64,000 nt of DNA from Emcibacter sp048269205 (GCF_048269205.1 NZ_JBLXJC010000002.1:434001-498000); one strand, 5' to 3'; shown: positions 8,553 through 17,697, numbered from the stretch's first letter. Program-made: numbers and translations. Notes: generated by a model from the sequence alone, not told the origin.

Positions 8553-9809
8553 TCAGAAGCGGGCGGCGACCCTGTCGTATTCCTCGAGCCCCCTCAAGGG
8601 CCCGATAGCGCCGAGCGACAGTTTGCCGCCGGTAAGAAGGCGGTCCATATAGCGGGCAACGGCCACAGCGTCGACTTCATCCAGTTTGGCCAGAGTTTCC
8701 TCACGCGGGACCGGACGGCCGTGGATCATCATCTGCCGGCCCAGCTGTTCCATGCGATTGGTGGTGCTCTCATAGGCCATCATCATGCCGGCCTTCATCT
8801 GGTTGCAGGCCCGGTTGACCTCGTCAGCGCTGACGTCACGGGTAAGCTTATGCATTTCCTCAGCCACCACCGGGATCAGTTCGGCAACCTGGTCGGGGCC
8901 GGTTCCGGCATGAATGGCAAAGGTGCCGCCGTCGGTATAGGACTGCATGAAGCTATAGATACTATAGACCAGACCGCGGTTTTCCCGCACTTCCTGGAAC
9001 AGGCGGGAAGACATTCCGCCGCCAAGGACCATGGACATGACCTGGGCCGTATAATAATCGGGATCACTGAAACTCACGCCGTCAAAACCAAGGATCAGAT
9101 TGACCTGTTCCAGGTCTTTATCCTCAAGACGCGCCCCTCCGCTGTAGGTGATCTCGTCCTTGGTGCCGGGGCGGCTTCGGTCAATGGCAGTGAATTTTTC
9201 CGCCGCCATGTCTGCAAAGCGGTCATGATCCACATTACCCGCCGCCACAAGTACCATTTCATCGGCCTTGTAATGATGGGACATATAGGACTGAAGGTCA
9301 TCACGGCTGAAGTTGCTGACCCGTTCGATGGTGCCAAGGATCGGCCTGCCTGCCGGTTGGTCAGGATAGGCCGCTTCCTGCATCATATCGAAAACGATAT
9401 CGTCCGGCGTGTCATTGGCCTGGCCGATTTCCTGGATGATAACCCCACGCTCGCGTTCCAGTTCATTCGGGTCAAAGGTGGAATGCTGCAGGATATCGGA
9501 CAACACGTCGACGCCCAGCTCGATATCCTCTTTCAGCAGGCGGGCATAATAAGTGGTCTGCTCGCGGGAGGTATAGGCGTTCAGATACCCGCCCACATTC
9601 TCTACTTCCTCGGCAATGTCCCGGGCGCTCCGGCGTGCCGTGCCCTTGAAGGCCATATGTTCCAGCATGTGGCTAAGACCGTTCTGATGCTCGTGCTCGT
9701 GGCTGCTGCCCACATCGGTCCAGACCCCGACCGTAACAGTCTCTACATGGGGCATTGTGTCGGTGACTACCCGAAGACCGTTATCAAGTGTCGAAATCTT
9801 TACTGTCAT
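8553..9809 (-). CDS. M16 family zinc peptidase (processing-peptidase-like)
   Basis: A 418-residue M16B metallopeptidase, related to the mitochondrial processing peptidase beta subunit. The inverted zinc motif HxxEH appears as HMLEHMAFKGT near residue 50, with the downstream Glu ligand in the helix around residue 125 (DVLSDILQHSTFDPNELERERGVIIQEI). A glycine-rich loop (VLGGGMSSRLFQEVREN) and a second M16 domain complete it. No signal peptide is visible, so a cytoplasmic location is expected, although some alphaproteobacterial homologues act on exported substrates. Its start is directly adjacent to the thrC stop, so the two are co-transcribed; the thrC–M16 pair behind the oxidase genes is a conserved alphaproteobacterial arrangement. 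Substrate unknown. Confidence 0.92.
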   Translation of the reverse strand: MTVKISTLDNGLRVVTDTMPHVETVTVGVWTDVGSSHEHEHQNGLSHMLEHMAFKGTARRSARDIAEEVENVGGYLNAYTSREQTTYYARLLKEDIELGVDVLSDILQHSTFDPNELERERGVIIQEIGQANDTPDDIVFDMMQEAAYPDQPAGRPILGTIERVSNFSRDDLQSYMSHHYKADEMVLVAAGNVDHDRFADMAAEKFTAIDRSRPGTKDEITYSGGARLEDKDLEQVNLILGFDGVSFSDPDYYTAQVMSMVLGGGMSSRLFQEVRENRGLVYSIYSFMQSYTDGGTFAIHAGTGPDQVAELIPVVAEEMHKLTRDVSADEVNRACNQMKAGMMMAYESTTNRMEQLGRQMMIHGRPVPREETLAKLDEVDAVAVARYMDRLLTGGKLSLGAIGPLRGLEEYDRVAARF

Positions 9810-11201
9810 CTAGTTCAATATTTCCCGTATATATTTCTGGATGGCGCCCAGATCGTTGGGCAACACATCATATTTCTCATCCCGTTCGAACAGATCCGCC
9901 ATATGTGGTGGCAGTTCAGGGTGCTGACCGGTGACCGCTTCGACCGCATCCGGGAATTTCGCCGGATGGGCGGTGCTCAGCGTGACCATGGGGGTCCCGG
10001 CACTGCGGCGCTTTTCCCGGGCGGCATGCACACCGACCGCCGTATGCGGATCGATCAGCATCTCCGTGCTTTTGAACAGCTCGGCAATGGTGGCCCTGGT
10101 GTCTTCCTCACTGGTCTGCAGCGCATCGAAGATGGCTTTTGCCTTCTCCAGTTCCGGTCCATCAATGGTGAAGCTGCCGGACTGTTTCAGGTTGTCCATC
10201 AGCCGGCGCACTTCTTCCGGCCGTCCATTATACAGGTTCAGGAGCAATCTTTCAAAATTGCTGGAAACCTGGATGTCCATGCTGGGACTGATGGTCGGCT
10301 GAACGGTGCCGACGGTGTAGTCGCCATTGGTCAGGGTCCGGGCCAGAATATCATTCATATTGGTAGCCACCACCAGTTGTTCAACCGGCAGACCCATCTG
10401 GCTTGCCACATAGCCCGCATAAATATCACCGAAGTTGCCGGTCGGGACACTGTAAGACACCTTGCGGTCCGGGCCGCCAAGCGCTGTGGCACTGGTGAAA
10501 TAATAAACGATCTGGGCCATAACCCGGGCCCAGTTGATACTGTTGACCGCGGACAGGGTAATTTCGTCCCGAAAGGCCAGATCATTGAACATGGCCTTGA
10601 CCAAGGCCTGGCAGTCGTCAAAGGTGCCTTCGACGGCAATATTGTGCACATTAGCGCTTGGCACCGTGGTCATCTGACGGCGCTGAACCACGGACACACG
10701 CCCCTTGGGATGCAGCATAAAGATTTCCGCGCAGTCCCTGTCGCGCACACAATCGATGGCAGCGGACCCGGTATCACCGGACGTGGCGCCGACAATAGTG
10801 ATCTTGCGACCCTGTTTGCTCAGCACATGGTCGAACAGATGCCCCAGAAGCTGCAGGGCAACATCCTTGAAGGCCAGTGTTGGACCATGGAACAGTTCCA
10901 GAATCCACTCATTGCTGTCAATCTGGGCAAGCGGCGCCACAGCCTTGTGACGGAAGGTGCTGTAGGCCTTTTCAATAAGACCGGCAAAGTCATCTTCGGA
11001 AATTTCCGGGCAGACATAGGGAGACATGACCCGGAGAGCGACTTCCTGATAGCTTAGACCTGCCATGGAACGGATCTCATCCCGGCTGATCACCGGCCAT
11101 TGTTCGGGAATATACAGGCCGCCGTCCCGGGCGAGCCCGGTCAGCAGAACTTCTTCAAAACCCAGTGCAGGCGCCTGGCCCCGCGTACTGACATACTTCA
11201 C
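9810..11201 (-). CDS. thrC: threonine synthase
   Basis: PLP-dependent enzyme converting O-phospho-L-homoserine to threonine. The 463-residue product has the PLP lysine in GPTLAFKDVALQLLG, a phosphate-binding glycine loop in VGATSGDTGSAAI, and the class signature YSVPTGNFGDIYAGY. Length and the N-terminus MKYVSTRGQAPALGFEEVLLTGLARDGGLYIP match the long type of bacterial threonine synthase. It is directly followed by the M16 peptidase gene and preceded by surf1 with a 114-base gap that may hold its own promoter. No homoserine dehydrogenase or kinase gene is in the window. Confidence 0.96.
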   Translation of the reverse strand: MKYVSTRGQAPALGFEEVLLTGLARDGGLYIPEQWPVISRDEIRSMAGLSYQEVALRVMSPYVCPEISEDDFAGLIEKAYSTFRHKAVAPLAQIDSNEWILELFHGPTLAFKDVALQLLGHLFDHVLSKQGRKITIVGATSGDTGSAAIDCVRDRDCAEIFMLHPKGRVSVVQRRQMTTVPSANVHNIAVEGTFDDCQALVKAMFNDLAFRDEITLSAVNSINWARVMAQIVYYFTSATALGGPDRKVSYSVPTGNFGDIYAGYVASQMGLPVEQLVVATNMNDILARTLTNGDYTVGTVQPTISPSMDIQVSSNFERLLLNLYNGRPEEVRRLMDNLKQSGSFTIDGPELEKAKAIFDALQTSEEDTRATIAELFKSTEMLIDPHTAVGVHAAREKRRSAGTPMVTLSTAHPAKFPDAVEAVTGQHPELPPHMADLFERDEKYDVLPNDLGAIQKYIREILN

Positions 11202-11315
11202 TTTTCAGGTCCTTCGGTCATGGCTTTGTCCGCCCGTCATGTGGCACGATGACGTCTCAGGGCGACTCATCTCAAATTCGCGGCACAGAGTATCAGTTTG
11301 GACCTGCGATGCAAG

Positions 11316-12056
11316 CTATTCCTGACGGCCGCCAGCGGGAAGGATTTTCATATGATAGAACAGATAAACCGCGACCAGGGCCAACGCGAGACCATACCAG
11401 GTGATCACATATCCCAGGTGGTTGTTTGCCAGTTTCAGCCTGGTCCGCCCCCCCAGCGGCCAGCCGCCGGGGTTCGGGGTTTTGTCCGCATATAAATACA
11501 TGGGAAACACCTTTTCCAGGTCCTGGGCCTCGGCCATCTGATTGATGTCGCCATAGTACCAGACGTTGTTTTCCACGTCGTTTTCCGGTCCCATCATGAC
11601 CTGTTCCCAGGGCTTGCGCAACAGACCGGTCACGATCACTTCGCCGTTCACCACGCTGCGGGGGCGTGAGGTTTTCAGTTTGAGGTTTTCGGGCACCCAG
11701 CCCCGGTTGACAATGACCGTTCGTCCGTCACCGATCATGAGCGGCGTATAGATATCATACCCCGGCTGCCCCTCGGGACCTATGCTGTACATGGTCATTT
11801 CCCTCAGATGCATGAAATGACCGGAGATCCTGACCGGCAAATATTCCCAGTCCTCAAGCGCCTCTCCTCCCGCCCCGGTGGCAATAGGCAAACCAACCGG
11901 TGTCATGGCAATCCGCTTTTCCAGTTTATCAATCAGATCCAGCTTCCATTGCAGACGCTCCACCTGCCAGGTTCCCAGCAGACACAGGATGATAAACATC
12001 GGAATTGTCATGACCGTTGGCCAGAGACGCGGCCGGAAGTAAATAACTCGCTTCAT
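11316..12056 (-). CDS. SURF1 family cytochrome oxidase assembly protein
   Basis: A 246-residue inner-membrane protein that helps insert heme a into subunit I of aa3 oxidase. One membrane helix near the N-terminus (TVMTIPMFIILCLLGTWQVERLQWK) is followed by a periplasmic domain with the family blocks GWVPENLK and the loop around GEVIVTGLLRKPWE, and a second helix near the C-terminus (GYVITWYGLALALVAVYLFYH). The arrangement of two helices flanking a soluble domain is characteristic. It follows the DUF983 gene by two bases and belongs to the cox operon. Identification is secure. Confidence 0.93.
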   Translation of the reverse strand: MKRVIYFRPRLWPTVMTIPMFIILCLLGTWQVERLQWKLDLIDKLEKRIAMTPVGLPIATGAGGEALEDWEYLPVRISGHFMHLREMTMYSIGPEGQPGYDIYTPLMIGDGRTVIVNRGWVPENLKLKTSRPRSVVNGEVIVTGLLRKPWEQVMMGPENDVENNVWYYGDINQMAEAQDLEKVFPMYLYADKTPNPGGWPLGGRTRLKLANNHLGYVITWYGLALALVAVYLFYHMKILPAGGRQE

Positions 12057-12058
12057 TG

Positions 12059-12433
12059 CTATTCCGTTTTGCCTTCTTCCGCCTTGAAATGATACTGGAG
12101 AGCGATCATCAGGGATTTAAACGGCCGCAATAAGGCAAGGGAACCAAAAATGGTGAGCGGTCCCCAGAGCATGACATGAACCCACAGCGGCGGAGAAAAC
12201 TTCACTTCCACCACAAGCGCCAGGGCGACAATAAAAAAACCGAGGATCAGGATGATAAAGACGGCAGGACCGTCAGCGGAATCAAACGGGCTGAAATCCA
12301 GCCCGCATTTGGAGCATTGTTCAGGAAGGGACAAATAGCCCCTGAACAGTTTCCCTTCCCCGCAGCGGGGACATTTACACCCCAGTCCCGCCTTGAAAGG
12401 CGAAACCGGGGTGTGGAGAAAGGGATCTGTCAT
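12059..12433 (-). CDS. DUF983 membrane protein of the cox operon
   Basis: A 124-residue protein with an N-terminal zinc-ribbon-like motif (CPRCGEGKLFRG…CSKCGLDF, two CxxC pairs) followed by two membrane segments (AVFIILILGFFIVALALVVEV and PLWVHVMLWGPLTIFGSLALL). DUF983 members sit in oxidase operons of many alphaproteobacteria. They are presumed to help oxidase assembly, perhaps in metal handling, but no function is established to my knowledge. It lies six bases after ctaE and two bases before surf1, so it is tightly coupled in the operon. Confidence 0.88.
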   Translation of the reverse strand: MTDPFLHTPVSPFKAGLGCKCPRCGEGKLFRGYLSLPEQCSKCGLDFSPFDSADGPAVFIILILGFFIVALALVVEVKFSPPLWVHVMLWGPLTIFGSLALLRPFKSLMIALQYHFKAEEGKTE

Positions 12434-12439
12434 CGGACC

Positions 12440-13279
12440 TTAGTGTCCAGCAACTGCGCCGGCACCACCGATGTAGATACAGAAGAACAGTACCAGCCAG
12501 ACAACGTCCACAAAGTGCCAGTACCAGGCAGCGGCCTCGAAGCCGAAATGGTGATTGGGCTTGAAGTGACCGCGAACACCGCGGATCAGGCAAACCAGCA
12601 GGAAGATGGTTCCTATAATCACATGGGCGCCGTGGAACCCTGTGGCCATATAGAAAGTGGAACTATAGATGCCGTCGCCAAAGCCAAAGCTTGCATGAGA
12701 ATATTCATAAGCCTGAACACCGGAAAACAGCAGGCCGAGCAGCACAGTGAAGGTCAGCATGCGGATAAAGGTGGAACGATCACCTTCCACAATCGCATGA
12801 TGGGCCCAGGTCACAGTACAACCGGATGTCAGAAGAATCAGAGTATTGACCAGCGGCAGGTGCCAGGGGTCAAGGGTTTCCACACCGGCCGGCGGCCAGA
12901 CAGCGTGAATGTCCGAAGTCATTTTACCAAGCTCGAACTGTTCTACGCTGATCACGCTGGCGTTGAAATATGCCCAGAACCAGGCCGTAAAGAACATGAC
13001 CTCGGAAATAATGAACAGGAACATGCCATAGCGGAGGCCAAGCTGCACAATGGCGGTATGATGACCTCCATGTTCACCTTCCTCTACAACATCGCCCCAC
13101 CAGCTGTAAGCGCCGTAAAGCAGTATGATAGCGCCGGCAATGGCGACCCAGCTGGTGTCGAAATGCATCAGCATCACCAGACCGACGGCAGTGATAAATG
13201 CACCGAGCGAGCAGACAAGCGGCCACGGGCTCGGGTCTACAAGATGATAATCATGTTCTACAGCATGTGAATTTGACAT
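12440..13279 (-). CDS. ctaE: cytochrome c oxidase subunit III
   Basis: The 279-residue subunit III of the aa3 oxidase, a seven-helix protein that stabilises subunit I and its proton uptake. It starts with the recognisable HDYHLVDPSPWPLVCSLGAF segment. Other conserved blocks are EVMFFTAWFWAYFNASV, GCTVTWAHHAIVEGDR, ATGFHGAHVIIGTIFL and the C-terminal AAAWYWHFVDVVWLVLFFCIY. It lies downstream of ctaG with a 61-base gap, and upstream of the DUF983 gene by six bases. Complete and of normal length. Confidence 0.97.
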   Translation of the reverse strand: MSNSHAVEHDYHLVDPSPWPLVCSLGAFITAVGLVMLMHFDTSWVAIAGAIILLYGAYSWWGDVVEEGEHGGHHTAIVQLGLRYGMFLFIISEVMFFTAWFWAYFNASVISVEQFELGKMTSDIHAVWPPAGVETLDPWHLPLVNTLILLTSGCTVTWAHHAIVEGDRSTFIRMLTFTVLLGLLFSGVQAYEYSHASFGFGDGIYSSTFYMATGFHGAHVIIGTIFLLVCLIRGVRGHFKPNHHFGFEAAAWYWHFVDVVWLVLFFCIYIGGAGAVAGH

Positions 13280-13340
13280 ATATTGTCCCCTTACTCACTA
13301 TAACGTATCTATTTCCTTGTTCCGGCACCGGCCGAAACAG

Positions 13341-13892
13341 TTATTCTTCCTCGTCCGATCTGTAAAAAGTATAGGACAGGGTAATTTCCTTCACTTCATC
13401 CAGATGTTCGTCTTCTGCCAGCTCCGGGTCAATATAGAAAGTGACTGGCATATCCACTTCCTCACCCGGTTTCAGTGTCTGTTCCGTAAAACAGAAACAC
13501 TCGATCTTGCTGAAATAGCTTCCCGCCTTGAAAGGCGTCACATTAAAGGTGGCGGTCCCGGTGACAGTTTCGTCACTGTCATTGACAGCGCGATAGAAAA
13601 TCAGCGCTTCCTCACCGATCTTGACCCTGACCGACTTCTGTACCGGCTTGAACTGCCATGGCAGGGCCGGATTGATATCCGCATTAAAGCGGATCGTCAT
13701 TTCCCGGTCCAGCACAGGAATGTCCGAGCTGGCTGCAGCCTGTTGAGTGGTACCGCCATAACCGGTCACCGCACAGAACAGCCGATAAAGCGGCACGGAC
13801 GCCCAGACCAGCCCGATCATGCAGGCAATAATCAGCAACAGCACAATCAATGTGCGGCCGTTATTGGGTCTGTCAAAAGTCTGTGCAGTCAT
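13341..13892 (-). CDS. ctaG: cytochrome c oxidase assembly protein CtaG/Cox11
   Basis: A 183-residue copper chaperone that delivers copper to the CuB site of subunit I. One N-terminal membrane anchor (TLIVLLLIIACMIGLVWASVPLYRLFCAVTGYGGTT) is followed by a periplasmic immunoglobulin-like domain with the copper-binding motif CFCF in SKIECFCFTEQTLKPGE. A further conserved Cys occurs in LYRLFCAVTG at the end of the anchor. The acidic C-terminus ends DEEE. It follows the 39-residue membrane ORF by nine bases and precedes ctaE. Identification is secure; this is the Cox11 type, not the unrelated caa3 CtaG. Confidence 0.96.
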   Translation of the reverse strand: MTAQTFDRPNNGRTLIVLLLIIACMIGLVWASVPLYRLFCAVTGYGGTTQQAAASSDIPVLDREMTIRFNADINPALPWQFKPVQKSVRVKIGEEALIFYRAVNDSDETVTGTATFNVTPFKAGSYFSKIECFCFTEQTLKPGEEVDMPVTFYIDPELAEDEHLDEVKEITLSYTFYRSDEEE

Positions 13893-13901
13893 ATCCGTCC
13901 G

Positions 13902-14021
13902 TCAAATCACATTCAGTTTGGCCAGGGTCAGCAGGAAAAACAAAACCACAAAAGCCAGCAATACACCTGCCAGCGCATAATTGCGTCCGGCTCTTTTCTT
14001 ATGTTCGTCACTCGGCGGCAT
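13902..14021 (-). CDS. 39-residue single-span membrane protein in the cox operon (CoxF-like)
   Basis: A very short gene between ctaB and ctaG, easily missed because it encodes only 39 residues. It begins MPPSDEHKKRAGRNYALAG and continues as one hydrophobic helix (residues about 16–34) ending AKLNVI. The basic N-terminal part before the helix suggests N-in topology. Its ATG shares one base with the ctaB stop (TGATG), and its stop lies nine bases before the ctaG start. Small ORFs at this position occur in other alphaproteobacterial cox operons, where they are called CoxF or hypothetical and are presumed to be assembly factors or minor subunits. The overlap with ctaB and the clean membrane profile support it as real. 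Confidence 0.75.
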   Translation of the reverse strand: MPPSDEHKKRAGRNYALAGVLLAFVVLFFLLTLAKLNVI

Positions 14022-14935
14022 CAGACCAGCCCTCCCATTCCGAGAAGGGCTTCAATCCCGAGCACGGCAAAAAGAACAAATAAATACAGGATAGAATAGA
14101 AAAACAGCTTTTTCGCCGTCCCGAGGTCGCCCGTCCTGTACAGGCTTGCGGCAAGGGCGAGAAAAATTGCGCCCGTGGCAATCGATGTCACACCGTAAAT
14201 CATGCCGGCAAATCCCATGATCCAAGGCGCAATGGTCACCGGGACCATCAGCAGGCTGTAGATCAGGATCTGTTTTCTGGTCTCGCCTTCGCCGGAAACG
14301 ACCGGCAGCATGGGCACCCCCACCTTTTCATAGTCCTTGCAGGCAAACAGGCTGAGGGCCCAGAAATGGGGCGGGGTCCACATGAAAATAATACCGAACA
14401 GAACAAGGCTTTCGAGGCTCACATTGCCGGTGACAGCGACCCAGCCGATCATCGGCGGAAAGGCACCGGCAGCACCGCCGATGACAATATTCTGCGGGGT
14501 GCGGCGCTTGAGCCACATGGTATAAACAAAAATATAAAATCCGATGGTGATGGCCAGCAGAACAGCCGCCGCCACATTGACGGCAAGTCCCATCAGCAAA
14601 ACAGAGGCGACGGAAAGCCAGACGCCAAACTGCAAAGCTGTTTCGGGAGCGATACGCCCCGCCGGGATCGGACGGTTGCGGGTCCGGTTCATCACCGCGT
14701 CGATATCCGCGTCATACCACATATTCAGGCAGCCGGACGCGCCTGCGCCAACGGCAATACAGAGAATTGCGGTGAACGCCTCGACCGGATGAATATGTCC
14801 CGGCGCCAGCAGGAGCCCGACAAGACCGGTAAAAATGACAAGAGACATGACCCGGGGCTTGAGCAGGTCAAAAAAGTCCCGCGCCGCCGGCTCGTAATAA
14901 TCATAGTTCTCTTGTTCTACAGAGGATGCGTACAT
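14021..14935 (-). CDS. ctaB: protoheme IX farnesyltransferase (heme O synthase)
   Basis: Makes heme O from protoheme and farnesyl diphosphate, the first step to heme A for the aa3 oxidase. The 304-residue UbiA-superfamily membrane protein has the two aspartate-rich signatures: NMWYDADIDAVMNRTRNRPIPAGRI (prenyl diphosphate site) and a second conserved loop around LFACKDYEKVGVPMLPVV. About nine membrane helices are evident. It lies between ctaD and the 39-residue ORF, which it overlaps by one base. The heme A synthase gene ctaA is not in the window. Confidence 0.95.
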   Translation of the reverse strand: MYASSVEQENYDYYEPAARDFFDLLKPRVMSLVIFTGLVGLLLAPGHIHPVEAFTAILCIAVGAGASGCLNMWYDADIDAVMNRTRNRPIPAGRIAPETALQFGVWLSVASVLLMGLAVNVAAAVLLAITIGFYIFVYTMWLKRRTPQNIVIGGAAGAFPPMIGWVAVTGNVSLESLVLFGIIFMWTPPHFWALSLFACKDYEKVGVPMLPVVSGEGETRKQILIYSLLMVPVTIAPWIMGFAGMIYGVTSIATGAIFLALAASLYRTGDLGTAKKLFFYSILYLFVLFAVLGIEALLGMGGLV

Positions 14936-15011
14936 TCAAGTCAGCCAGTAATGGTCATCACAGGGTCGTTCAATCGGGCCCGCTGAAGTCAAGCGGGCCC
15001 GGCTGAATTCA

Positions 15012-16640
15012 TTATTTAAACCGCGGCAGTTTCTCGAACTGGTGGAACGGCGGCGGAGAAGTCAGAGTCCACTCCAGGGTTGTTGCCCCTTCGCCCCACT
15101 GGTTTTCACCGATAGTCCTGCGGCTTGCCAGTGTTACAAAAACACCAACCAGGAAGCACACCAGACCCAGAGCCATCACGCCGTAACCGACGGAAGATAC
15201 CCAGTTCCAGTAGGCGTAGGCATCCGGATAATCCGGGATACGACGCGGCATACCGGCGAGGCCCAGGAAGTGCTGCGGGAAGAAAATCAGGTTCACACCA
15301 ATGAAAGTAAACCAGAAATGCAGTTTGCTGAGCAGCTGCGGATACTGTTTACCGCTCATTTTGCCAATCCAGTAATACCAGCCCGCATAGATGGAGAACA
15401 GAGCCCCCATGGACATGGTGTAATGGAAGTGGGCCACCACATAATAGGTGTCATGCATGGCCGTATCCACACCGGCATTGGCCAGAACAACCCCTGTCAC
15501 ACCACCGATGGTGAACAGGAAGATCATGCCCAGGGCAAAAAGCATCGGTGTCTCAAAGCGGATGGAACCGCCCCACATTGTTGCCAGCCAGGAGAAAATC
15601 TTGATCCCGGTCGGAACAGCAATCACCATAGTCGCAGCCGTGAAATAGGCCTTGGTATCCACATCCATGCCGACGGTGAACATATGGTGCGCCCACACGA
15701 TAAAGCCGACAACACCGATCGCCACCATGGCATAGGCCATCCCCAGGTAACCGAAAATCGGCTTGTTGGAGAAGGTGGAAACCACATGGCTGATCAGGCC
15801 GAAACCGGGCAGGATCAGGATGTACACTTCCGGATGTCCAAAGAACCAGAACAGGTGCTGATACAGGATCGGGTCACCGCCGCCGGCCGGGTCAAAGAAG
15901 GCTGTTCCGAAGTTGCGGTCAGTCAGCAGCATGGTGATGGCGCCCGCCAGAACCGGCAGGGACAGCAGCAGCAGGAAGGCTGTGACCAGAACGGACCATA
16001 CAAACAGCGGCATTTTATGCAGGGTCATGCCCGGCGCACGCATGTTGAAAATGGTACAGATGAAGTTGATGGCGCCCATGATAGAGGACGCACCAGCCAC
16101 ATGCAGGGAGAAAATGGCCAGATCCATGGCCGGTCCCGGCTGGGCATAGGTGCTGAGCGGCGCATAGACGGTCCAGCCACCACCAACACCGCTCTGTCCC
16201 GGAGGGCCTTCGAAGAAGACGGACATAACCAGCAGCCCAAGGGCAGCCGGAAGCAGCCAGAAGCTGATGTTGTTCATGCGCGGGAAAGCCATGTCGGGCG
16301 CACCGATCATGATCGGCACAAACCAGTTGCCGAAACCACCAATCAGGGCCGGCATAACCATGAAGAACACCATGATCAGGCCATGCGCTGTGATCAGCAC
16401 GTTAAAGAAGTGATAGGCGGCATCGATATTTCCGCCTGTAAACATCGGCAGGAAGTCCATACCCGGATACATCAGTTCCGCACGCATCAGGCCGGAGAAA
16501 AGCCCGCCAATCAGACCTGCAACAATGGCATAGATCAGATAAAGCGTACCGATATCCTTGTGGTTGGTGGACAGCAACCAGCGACGCCAGCCTGTCGGAT
16601 GACCGTGATCTGCATGGGAAGCATCAGCAGCGTAACTCAT
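15012..16640 (-). CDS. ctaD: cytochrome c oxidase subunit I (aa3 type)
   Basis: The 542-residue catalytic subunit with the heme a and heme a3–CuB sites. Twelve helices are expected. Key elements are visible: NVLITAHGLIMVFFMVMPALIGGFGNW with a heme a ligand His; FWFFGHPEVYILILPGFG with a CuB ligand His, the D-channel glutamate and the cross-linked His-Glu-Val-Tyr pattern; WAHHMFTVGMDVDTKAYF with the CuB His-His pair; and AHFHYTMSMGA with the remaining heme ligands. The glutamate in GHPEVY marks an A1-type proton-pumping oxidase. It follows ctaC by 18 bases and precedes ctaB by 76 bases. Confidence 0.98.
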   Translation of the reverse strand: MSYAADASHADHGHPTGWRRWLLSTNHKDIGTLYLIYAIVAGLIGGLFSGLMRAELMYPGMDFLPMFTGGNIDAAYHFFNVLITAHGLIMVFFMVMPALIGGFGNWFVPIMIGAPDMAFPRMNNISFWLLPAALGLLVMSVFFEGPPGQSGVGGGWTVYAPLSTYAQPGPAMDLAIFSLHVAGASSIMGAINFICTIFNMRAPGMTLHKMPLFVWSVLVTAFLLLLSLPVLAGAITMLLTDRNFGTAFFDPAGGGDPILYQHLFWFFGHPEVYILILPGFGLISHVVSTFSNKPIFGYLGMAYAMVAIGVVGFIVWAHHMFTVGMDVDTKAYFTAATMVIAVPTGIKIFSWLATMWGGSIRFETPMLFALGMIFLFTIGGVTGVVLANAGVDTAMHDTYYVVAHFHYTMSMGALFSIYAGWYYWIGKMSGKQYPQLLSKLHFWFTFIGVNLIFFPQHFLGLAGMPRRIPDYPDAYAYWNWVSSVGYGVMALGLVCFLVGVFVTLASRRTIGENQWGEGATTLEWTLTSPPPFHQFEKLPRFK

Positions 16641-16658
16641 TTACGATCTCCCTAAAAA

Positions 16659-17528
16659 TCAGTGAGCTTTGGTGGCATCGGCCACCTGAATGTTTGTCTC
16701 GACCGCTTTGGCAGCAGTCTCGGTGGGGTTTTTCGTCCAGGCGTCAAAGACTTCCTGGGAAACCACCTCCACCACGATAGGCATAAATCCGTGACGAATA
16801 CCGCAGAGTTCGGAACACTGCCCGTAGAACACGCCTTCCTTTTCGGCTTTGAACCAGATTTCGTTCAGGCGGCCGGGTACAGCATCAACCTTGACGCCGA
16901 AAGCAGGGATGGTCCATGCATGAATGACATCGGTAGCCGTAGTCTGAACACGGATTACCTTGTTCACCGGCACCACGATACGGGTATCTGTCTCCAGAAG
17001 CCGCGGCGTACCGCTGCGGTCCTTGTAATCGCCCGAGCTTTTGTCTTCTTCAGTCAGCATAACCGCATCAAAGCTGAGATCGTCATAATCCGGGTACTCG
17101 TAAGACCAGTACCACTGATTTCCGATGGCCTTGACGGTCACATCAGCTTCCGGAATAACGTCCTGTTTATAAAGGAGTTTGAAGGACGGCACGGCGATCA
17201 CGATCAGGATCAGGATCGGCAGCGTGGTCCAGGCGACTTCCAGCAGCGTGTTATGTGTCGTTCTGGAGGGGTTGGGGTTCGCCCGGGCGCGGAAGCGGAC
17301 CATGATATAGAGCATCAGCAGCATCACAAAGATGGTAATAATGATGCACATCCACAACAAACCATCATGGAACCATACCAGATCCCGCATTATTTCAGTT
17401 GCCGGCTCCATAAATCCGAGCTGTTTGGGCTCTGCTTTAAACTCACCGGCTGCCCAGGCCGATCCCAGCCCGGAAAAAAGTGCAACCAGTAACGCGGCTG
17501 CTGAAACATAAGCTTTTTTGAACAACAT
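16659..17528 (-). CDS. ctaC: cytochrome c oxidase subunit II (CuA)
   Basis: The 289-residue subunit II that accepts electrons from cytochrome c. A signal peptide (AALLVALFSGLGSAWA, cleaved before GEF) is followed by two membrane hairpin helices and a periplasmic cupredoxin domain. The CuA site is complete: His in VIHAWTIPAFG, then FYGQCSELCGIRHGFMPI with both cysteines, Glu, His and Met. The aromatic patch NQWYWSYEYPDY for electron entry is present. No C-terminal cytochrome c domain is fused, so this is the plain aa3 type, not caa3. It is the first gene of the operon; two FNR-type boxes lie 121–183 bases upstream of its start. Confidence 0.98.
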   Translation of the reverse strand: MLFKKAYVSAAALLVALFSGLGSAWAAGEFKAEPKQLGFMEPATEIMRDLVWFHDGLLWMCIIITIFVMLLMLYIMVRFRARANPNPSRTTHNTLLEVAWTTLPILILIVIAVPSFKLLYKQDVIPEADVTVKAIGNQWYWSYEYPDYDDLSFDAVMLTEEDKSSGDYKDRSGTPRLLETDTRIVVPVNKVIRVQTTATDVIHAWTIPAFGVKVDAVPGRLNEIWFKAEKEGVFYGQCSELCGIRHGFMPIVVEVVSQEVFDAWTKNPTETAAKAVETNIQVADATKAH

Positions 17529-17648
17529 ATTTTGTCCTACCCCTTAAATTCAAAGACGAATTAAGACACTACCACCCTCTATATTGCATCCGGAGAAACA
17601 TTAGCTAATCCTGCATACAGAGCAAACACCTCACCTTATACCAGAAAA

Positions 17649-17662
17649 TTGATCTGGCTCAA
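17649..17662. promoter_or_regulatory. FNR/FixK-like box 1
   Basis: TTGATCTGGCTCAA matches the FNR/FixK consensus TTGAT-N4-ATCAA at 9 of 10 fixed positions. It lies in the 340-base gap between the divergent ctaC and tldD genes, 121 bases upstream of the ctaC start and about 49 bases from a second, perfect box. Because both genes fire outward from this gap, either could be the target; ctaC is the more likely one since oxidase operons are regular FNR/FixK targets. Confidence 0.5.
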
Positions 17663-17697
17663 GGCCGCATTATCAATAACTGGGTTGATTGGCGACA

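Noticed and set aside
8322..11057. Long open frame of 911 codons on the plus strand
   Set aside because: It is antisense to the M16 peptidase and thrC genes, has no family motifs, and follows their codon third-position bias. It is a shadow.
15042..16655. Open frame of 537 codons on the plus strand
   Set aside because: Antisense to ctaD, with a histidine- and glutamine-rich low-complexity product. Not a gene.
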